From: RHLJ01 sp965242845
Lineage (GTDB): Bacteria > Bacteroidota > Rhodothermia > Balneolales > Balneolaceae
Length of the DNA stretch: 64,000 bases
Direction: 5' to 3'
NCBI GenBank assembly: GCA_965242845.1
Contig: CBDETC010000003.1
Coordinates: 1,054,001-1,118,000, forward strand
Shown: in pieces, positions 61,964 to 64,000 of the stretch
Numbering within the stretch: the stretch's first letter is position 1
How the letters are laid out: each line of letters begins with the position of its first letter
The notes under the pieces: generated by a model
What the model was told of the DNA's origin: nothing
What the model saw: the letters and a program-made list of their open reading frames with translations, nothing else
Databases searched by the model: none
Position numbers and translations under genes: made by a program

Positions 61964-64000
61964 ATGCGATCACTGCTTTCACTCTGTTTCTCACTTTTTC
62001 TGGTGACTATCACCTTCGCTCAAATTACCCCGGAATGGGTACGATATCCGTCCATCTCTCCGGATGGATCAACCATCGCTTTTACCTATAAAGGGGATTT
62101 ATACACGGTGCCGACTTCTGGTGGTCAGGCTTCCCGGATTACCTTCCATAAAGCTCATGATTACATGCCAGTTTGGAGTAATGATGGAAGGCATATCGCC
62201 TTTGCCTCTGATCGATATGGAAACTTTGACATTTATGTGATGGAAGCATTGGGTGGAGCAGCTACCCGGCTGACTTTCCATTCGAATGATGAAGAGCCCT
62301 ATACTTTTTCTTCAGACAATAACTCAGTCCTATTCAAGGCCCAGCGTCAGGATTTAGCGACTCATCGTCAGTATCCAACAGGCAGACAGGCTGAACTTTA
62401 TTCTGTTCCAGTGAGTGGTGGAAGAGTTGATCAGGTATTTACCGTACCAGCAGAATATGTACAGGTGAGCAGCAATGGTTCTCAACTCATCTATCATGAC
62501 AACAAGGGGTATGAAGATCAGTGGAGAAAGCACCATCAATCCGCCATTGCCAGAGATATCTGGAGCTATGATATGAGATCAGGTGAACACACGAAAATCA
62601 CCGAATTTTATGGAGAAGATCGCAACCCGGTATATGACGCTAGCGAAGATAATATCTACTACCTGAGTGAAGAAAGCGGCTCGTTCAATGTTCATAAGCT
62701 GAGCTTATCTAATCCTTCTTCAAACACTCAGCTCACGTACTTTGATACTCATCCTATCCGTTTTTTAAGTATGGGAAATGGAACATTGGCATTTGGTTAC
62801 CATGGGGAAGTATACACGATGCAGGAGGGAAGCAATCCCAGAAAAGTGAATATCTCTATTCGTACCCAGGATATTGCTAACAGCGATGAAATTCTGAATG
62901 TGAATGGAGGAGTTTCTGAGATGGCTATCTCTCCGGATGGTAAAGAGATCGCCTTTATTGCTCGTGGCGAGGTATTTGTAACTACCGTTGATGGTTCACT
63001 CACAAAGAGAATTACCAAAACTCCGGAAACGGAGCGCTTTGTTTCTTTTACTCCTGATGGAGAATCCGTGATCTATGCTAGTGAAAGAGATAAAAAATGG
63101 AGCATCTTCCAAACCAAAAAGATACGGGAAGAAGAGCCATTCTTTTATGCTGCTTCGCTTCTCAACGAAGAAGTACTTATCGAGTCTGATGTAGATAACT
63201 ACCTGCCTAAGGTTTCCCCAGATGGTAAGAAGCTGGCTTATGTCGAAGATCGAAGAACACTAAAAGTGATGGATCTGGAATCGAAGCGAACGGTTACGCT
63301 GCTTACACCTGAAGATTTGTATCACATGCGGGATGGAGACAAAGATTTTAGCTGGAGCCCTGATAGCAAATGGTTGTTGATGCGGTATGATAAACTACTC
63401 AACAATGCCGATATCGTGCTTTTAGATGCATCTGGTGAGGAAGAAATGAGAACCCTTGTTCCAAGCGGGTATTATGATACCAGTCCAAGTTGGGTTAACG
63501 AAGGGAAGCAGTTACTTTGGTTTAGTAATCGTCATGGCTTAAAGAGTTATGCAACAAGTGGTCGTTCTCAATATGATGTGTACACCATGTTCTTTACTCA
63601 GGAAGGCTGGGATAAATACAACCTCAGCGAAGAGGACTTTAAACTGATGGAAGAGCTCGAGAAAGCTGCTAAAGAAAAAGAGAAGGAAGACGAGGACGAG
63701 AAAAAAGAGGATGAAGAGGAGAAGGAAGATGATAAAAGCCTGAAGTTTGACTGGAATGGGATGGAGGATCGCACAGCCAGGCTTACTATCCATTCCTCTA
63801 GTTTAGGTGATGCTGTCCTTTCAAAAGACGCAAGCAAGCTCTACTATCTGGCACGTTTTGAGCGTGGATTAAACCTTTGGGAAACCAATCTTAGAACCCG
63901 GGAGACGAAACAGGTATTGAGGCTTAATGCCGGTGGAGCAAGCCTGATGTGGGACGATAAAATGGAAAATCTCTATCTCTTAAGTAGTGGAAGAATTTCT
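61964..64000 (+). CDS. Tricorn-type peptidase, N-terminal part (runs off the window)
   Basis: At least 679 residues, open to the window end. I start at ATG 61964 (MRSLLSLCFSLFLVTITFAQ, a signal peptide); an in-frame ATG at 61934 is the alternative. Seven or more PD40-type propeller repeats follow: 'YPSISPDGSTIAFTYKGDLY', 'MPVWSNDGRHIAFASDRYGN', 'EMAISPDGKEIAFIARGEVF', 'LPKVSPDGKKLAYVEDRRTL', 'FSWSPDSKWLLMRYDKLLNN'. An acidic linker ('KEKEKEDEDEKKEDEEEKED') follows, at the same relative position as in the gene at 48776. The PDZ and S41 catalytic parts lie beyond the window, so catalytic competence cannot be judged. Confidence 0.82.
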   Translation, partial: MRSLLSLCFSLFLVTITFAQITPEWVRYPSISPDGSTIAFTYKGDLYTVPTSGGQASRITFHKAHDYMPVWSNDGRHIAFASDRYGNFDIYVMEALGGAATRLTFHSNDEEPYTFSSDNNSVLFKAQRQDLATHRQYPTGRQAELYSVPVSGGRVDQVFTVPAEYVQVSSNGSQLIYHDNKGYEDQWRKHHQSAIARDIWSYDMRSGEHTKITEFYGEDRNPVYDASEDNIYYLSEESGSFNVHKLSLSNPSSNTQLTYFDTHPIRFLSMGNGTLAFGYHGEVYTMQEGSNPRKVNISIRTQDIANSDEILNVNGGVSEMAISPDGKEIAFIARGEVFVTTVDGSLTKRITKTPETERFVSFTPDGESVIYASERDKKWSIFQTKKIREEEPFFYAASLLNEEVLIESDVDNYLPKVSPDGKKLAYVEDRRTLKVMDLESKRTVTLLTPEDLYHMRDGDKDFSWSPDSKWLLMRYDKLLNNADIVLLDASGEEEMRTLVPSGYYDTSPSWVNEGKQLLWFSNRHGLKSYATSGRSQYDVYTMFFTQEGWDKYNLSEEDFKLMEELEKAAKEKEKEDEDEKKEDEEEKEDDKSLKFDWNGMEDRTARLTIHSSSLGDAVLSKDASKLYYLARFERGLNLWETNLRTRETKQVLRLNAGGASLMWDDKMENLYLLSSGRIS

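Noticed and set aside
63539..63837. Two Ser/Phe-rich frames antisense to the second tricorn gene
   Set aside because: They mirror the GAA/GAG-rich acidic linker of the sense gene.
1..64000. tRNA, rRNA, CRISPR, insertion sequence or prophage
   Set aside because: I looked in the gaps between genes for T-loop patterns, regular repeats and transposase motifs and saw none.

Overview
The window looks like chromosomal DNA of an AT-rich Gram-negative bacterium of the Balneolota / Rhodothermota side of the Bacteroidota-FCB group. The evidence is a type IX secretion sorting tail of the 'YPNPFNP' kind (gene at 31378-34179), many lipoproteins, a B12-dependent class II ribonucleotide reductase, tricorn-type S41 peptidases, a DUF3098-DUF92 pair, and intergenic palindromes of the 'GTCATTCTGAG...CTCAGGATGAC' kind common in that group. 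The genus cannot be named from the sequence alone. I see no tRNA, rRNA, CRISPR array, transposase or phage gene.

Layout. 1-428: edge of a rhodanese lipoprotein gene. 529-9383 (+): mostly a close-packed housekeeping run: RsmB-like methyltransferase, gatB, a degenerate thioredoxin lipoprotein, tpiA, purD, an NHL-propeller protein, and a LuxE-like / LuxC-like pair. 9385-16537 (-): five overlapping genes made of two kinds of exported protein used repeatedly: FN3-like/propeller lipoproteins, and PEGA-like proteins with a DUF5683-like membrane end. This is the best candidate for an undescribed system. 16620-24129: leuS, a large multi-PAS histidine kinase, citrate synthase (-) and a DUF2306 membrane protein. 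24131-28770 (-): mazG, a secreted GATase-like protein, a TPR protein and maf. 28868-35034 (+): DUF3098, DUF92, a dicarboxylate symporter, a large T9SS cargo protein and an aldo/keto reductase. 35031-44089 (-): acyl-ACP thioesterase, a tandem RND efflux operon with its membrane-fusion protein, and a DUF3047 protein.

44090-44678 is a very AT-rich intergenic stretch with two perfect DnaA boxes and one near match, where gene direction switches from minus to plus. It is either a DnaA-controlled nrdJ promoter or an origin candidate. 44679-52036 (+): nrdJ and a tricorn-type peptidase; the peptidase gene lies between two inverted copies of a ~115 bp palindromic repeat. 52219-58067 (-): an envelope block of a lipoprotein-type formylglycine-generating enzyme, its cysteine-type sulfatase, a VOC protein, a RidA-like lipoprotein and three unidentified lipoproteins. 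58184-60210 (+): a DUF4212 / sodium:solute symporter pair. 60287-61618 (-): a CotH-kinase-like lipoprotein. 61964-64000 (+): the start of a second tricorn-type peptidase, cut by the window edge.

Starts were chosen by signal peptides, family N-termini and overlaps. Where the longest open frame seemed over-extended I moved the start and say so. All family names are from reading the sequence; no database search was run.
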